A stretch of 7,313 nucleotides of DNA from Bacteroidales bacterium (GTDB lineage Bacteria > Bacteroidota > Bacteroidia > Bacteroidales > VadinHA17). The position numbers and the translations under genes were made by a program. The first letter of the stretch is position 1. Each line of letters begins with the position of its first letter. A model generated the notes under the pieces. That model worked only from the letters and a program-made list of their open reading frames with translations, was not told the origin of the DNA and did not search any database. Where the stretch lies: NCBI GenBank assembly GCA_025455535.1, contig JALOMM010000069.1:1-7313 (forward strand). The letters are read 5' to 3'. This document shows, piece after piece, positions 6,004-7,313 of this stretch.

Positions 6004-6447
6004 ATGAAAGAGAGAATTCTTGCCTTTTTACAGAGTGAAAACAAAAGCTATGCTCAGTTTGCCGAGGAAATTGGGGTTCAGCCTTCCGGAATTTCTCACA
6101 TTCTTTCAGGAAGAAACAATCCGAGCCTCGACTTTGTGGTTAAGATGCTGCATAAGTATACTTCACTATCTGCTGAGTGGCTGCTGTTTGGTCGGGGAGC
6201 CATGTACAAATATGCATCACAGCCTACCCTCTTCGAAACAGAGCCTCAGATAACCGTTTCTGAGGACCAATCGTTCATTGAGACAACGGAGCGGGAGAAT
6301 GGCGCAATGCCACCGGTGGAAGGTCAGGAAAGCGCTTCAGGCATCGAATCGAATGAAAAAATTGAGCCTGAGCGCGCGGAAAAGAGGCTGACAAGGGTAC
6401 TTATGTTTTATTCTGACAAAACTTTTACAGAATACAGGCCATCCTGA
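6004..6447 (+). CDS. XRE-family helix-turn-helix DNA-binding protein
   Basis: A 147-residue predicted transcription regulator. Residues 1-67 form a Cro/C1-type five-helix domain: helix 2 YAQFAEEIGV (16-25), recognition helix around PSGISHILSGR (27-37), then the typical NNPSLDFVVKML (38-49) and SAEWLLFGRGAM (56-67). Residues 72-125 are acidic, rich in Glu, Ser and Pro and probably disordered. A short strand-like tail, KRLTRVLMFYSDKTFTEYRPS without its first residue spanning 128-147, may be a dimerisation or ligand element; I do not know a function for it. No Shine-Dalgarno precedes the start. Three palindromic sites and a -7 element sit directly upstream, pointing to autoregulation. The gene runs 44 bp ahead of pyrK on the same strand, so it may control or be co-transcribed with pyrK-pyrD. 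Antitoxin or phage-repressor roles are less likely, as no toxin or phage gene is near. Confidence 0.85.
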   Translation: MKERILAFLQSENKSYAQFAEEIGVQPSGISHILSGRNNPSLDFVVKMLHKYTSLSAEWLLFGRGAMYKYASQPTLFETEPQITVSEDQSFIETTERENGAMPPVEGQESASGIESNEKIEPERAEKRLTRVLMFYSDKTFTEYRPS

Positions 6448-6458
6448 CCAAATCCCGT

Positions 6459-6475
6459 CAAAATCGCTAATTTTG
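6459..6475 (+). promoter_or_regulatory. Inverted repeat with a -7-like element before pyrK
   Basis: CAAAAT (6459-6464) and ATTTTG (6470-6475) form a 6-bp dyad around CGCTA. Its right half completes TAATTTTG (6468-6475), an exact TAnnTTTG match. If used as a promoter, transcription would begin within or just before the pyrK ribosome-binding site, which is tight, so this may be an operator or chance. No -33 element was found. Confidence 0.3.
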
Positions 6476-6479
6476 CGCC

Positions 6480-6486
6480 AAAGGAG
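6480..6486 (+). promoter_or_regulatory. Shine-Dalgarno of pyrK
   Basis: AAAGGAG followed by a 5-nt spacer fixes the pyrK start at ATG 6492. It is the only strong Shine-Dalgarno in the window, which suggests pyrK is translated independently rather than by coupling to the regulator gene upstream. Confidence 0.7.
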
Positions 6487-6491
6487 CTCTG

Positions 6492-7271
6492 ATGAAGAAG
6501 AGGATAGAAGATCTTACTGTAACTCAAAACCGCAGGCTGGGCGAAGGTTTTTTTGTGATAAATGCCTCTTCTTCACAAGGTTTACCCGATATATTGCCTG
6601 GGCAGTTTGTACAGGTGCTTGTAACCGATAGTCCTGCTACGTTTCTGCGCCGTCCTCTCTCAGTACATGATGTTGACATGAGCACGGGTACCATCTCACT
6701 CCTGGTACAGATCGCCGGAGCGGGTACAGAGCGTCTCTCACGGCTGAATCCGGGCGAGAAGATCAACATTATATATCCTCTTGGTAACTCATTCACGCTT
6801 CCCCTCAAAGGGGAGAGAGTACTTCTCGTTGGAGGAGGATGCGGCATGGCCCCGCTGTTATATCTAGGAAGAAAGATCAGGGAGGCAGGCATAGAGCCGG
6901 CCTTTGCCCTCGGATTCCGCAATCGCTCACGCATCCTTGACCATGATGAGCTCACGAAGCTGGGCGAAGTGTTTCTCGCTACAGAGGACGGTTCGGAGGG
7001 ATACAGGGGGTTTGTCACTGACCTGCCACAGTTCAGGGACAAGGATTGGGACAGGGTCTATTGCTGCGGGCCGGAACCCATGATGAAGGCTGTGGCAGCC
7101 GCATGCCTCAGGCGTAATATTTTCTGCGAAGTATCGCTTGAGAACCTCATGGCATGCGGGATAGGCGTTTGCCTCTGCTGCATTGTGCCTACCACTTCCG
7201 GCAACCTGTGCTCATGTACTGACGGACCGGTGTTTAACATAAGAGACCTAAAATGGCAGATCTCAGGATAA
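6492..7271 (+). CDS. pyrK: Dihydroorotate dehydrogenase electron-transfer subunit
   Basis: PyrK carries electrons from dihydroorotate oxidation at PyrD to NAD+ through FAD and a [2Fe-2S] cluster in class 1B dihydroorotate dehydrogenase, the fourth step of pyrimidine synthesis, in the cytoplasm. It has 259 residues, the normal length. The N-terminal FAD-binding barrel (about 1-100) holds PGQFVQV (36-42) and RRPLSVHD (53-60). The NAD-binding domain has LLVGGGCGMAPL (111-122) and CCGPEPMM (191-198). The C-terminal cluster motif has cysteines C222, C227, C230 and C242, with the last just before TDGPVF, matching the known CxxxxC-xx-C...C ligands. Two extra cysteines, C229 and C240, sit beside them. 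A strong Shine-Dalgarno supports ATG 6492. Its last 19 bases overlap the pyrD start, a coupled pair. Regulation may involve the XRE protein upstream. Confidence 0.94.
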   Translation: MKKRIEDLTVTQNRRLGEGFFVINASSSQGLPDILPGQFVQVLVTDSPATFLRRPLSVHDVDMSTGTISLLVQIAGAGTERLSRLNPGEKINIIYPLGNSFTLPLKGERVLLVGGGCGMAPLLYLGRKIREAGIEPAFALGFRNRSRILDHDELTKLGEVFLATEDGSEGYRGFVTDLPQFRDKDWDRVYCCGPEPMMKAVAAACLRRNIFCEVSLENLMACGIGVCLCCIVPTTSGNLCSCTDGPVFNIRDLKWQISG

Positions 7272-7313
7272 AGATAGGGACGCTGGAGTTCAGGAATCCT
7301 GTCATGACAGCAT
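7253..7313 (+). CDS. pyrD: Dihydroorotate dehydrogenase catalytic subunit, 5' fragment
   Basis: Only the first 20 codons are inside the window; the gene runs off the right edge. They read MADLRIKIGTLEFRNPVMTA, which has the typical PyrD family-1 opening: a short polar strand followed by (K/R)NPVMTA. The family oxidises dihydroorotate to orotate with FMN; the adjacent PyrK shows it is the NAD-linked class 1B form. ATG 7253 lies inside the end of pyrK in another frame, with a 19-bp overlap, so translation is probably coupled. Confidence 0.88.
   Translation, partial: MADLRIKIGTLEFRNPVMTA

Noticed and set aside
6524..7042. 172-residue minus-strand frame inside pyrK
   Set aside because: Arg/Ser/Pro-rich translation typical of antisense reading of a real gene; pyrK is intact on the other strand.

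Overview
The window looks like chromosomal DNA of an anaerobic member of the Bacteroidota, probably Bacteroidales-like. The clues are two perfect copies of the phylum's -7 promoter element TAnnTTTG close upstream of start codons, near absence of Shine-Dalgarno sequences (only one gene has a clear one), a small secreted beta-barrel-like protein ending in an aromatic residue, and a phosphotransbutyrylase/butyrate kinase pair. This placement is inferred from sequence character, not from a database search.

Layout. Positions 32-2031 (+): phosphate butyryltransferase and butyrate kinase, 5 bp apart, forming a substrate-level phosphorylation module (acyl-CoA to acyl-phosphate to acid plus ATP). Positions 2097-2792 (-): a short-chain dehydrogenase/reductase converging on the kinase gene; a short hairpin flanked by an imperfect direct repeat lies between them. 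Positions 2885-3457 (+): a secreted, outer-membrane-like protein of unknown function, divergent from the reductase, with a perfect -7 element. Positions 3498-4028 (+): a SlyD-type FKBP prolyl isomerase with a cysteine-rich tail. Positions 4101-5336 (-): a dicarboxylate/amino-acid:cation symporter (glutamate transporter fold), converging on slyD; a heptamer tandem repeat covers its stop codon.

Positions 5337-6003 form a 667-bp gene-free stretch, much of it strongly AT-rich (36 G+C of 180 bases at 5641-5820, counted by hand). It holds the most interesting signal: a 12-bp palindrome TTACAAATGTAA and variants, in two clusters (5577-5681 and 5930-5988) with centres about 21-25 bp apart. The last copy contains a perfect TAnnTTTG element and ends 15 bp before the start codon of a small XRE-type DNA-binding protein (6004-6447), which suggests an autoregulated promoter, possibly shared with the divergent symporter.

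Positions 6492-7271 (+): PyrK, the FAD/[2Fe-2S] electron-transfer subunit of class 1B dihydroorotate dehydrogenase. It overlaps by 19 bp the start of its partner catalytic subunit PyrD, cut by the right edge. The regulator and pyrK-pyrD run in the same direction with a 44-bp gap, so the regulator may be co-transcribed with this pyrimidine biosynthesis pair. Most of the window is ordinary metabolism; the palindrome array and its unknown binding protein are the part most likely to be undescribed.
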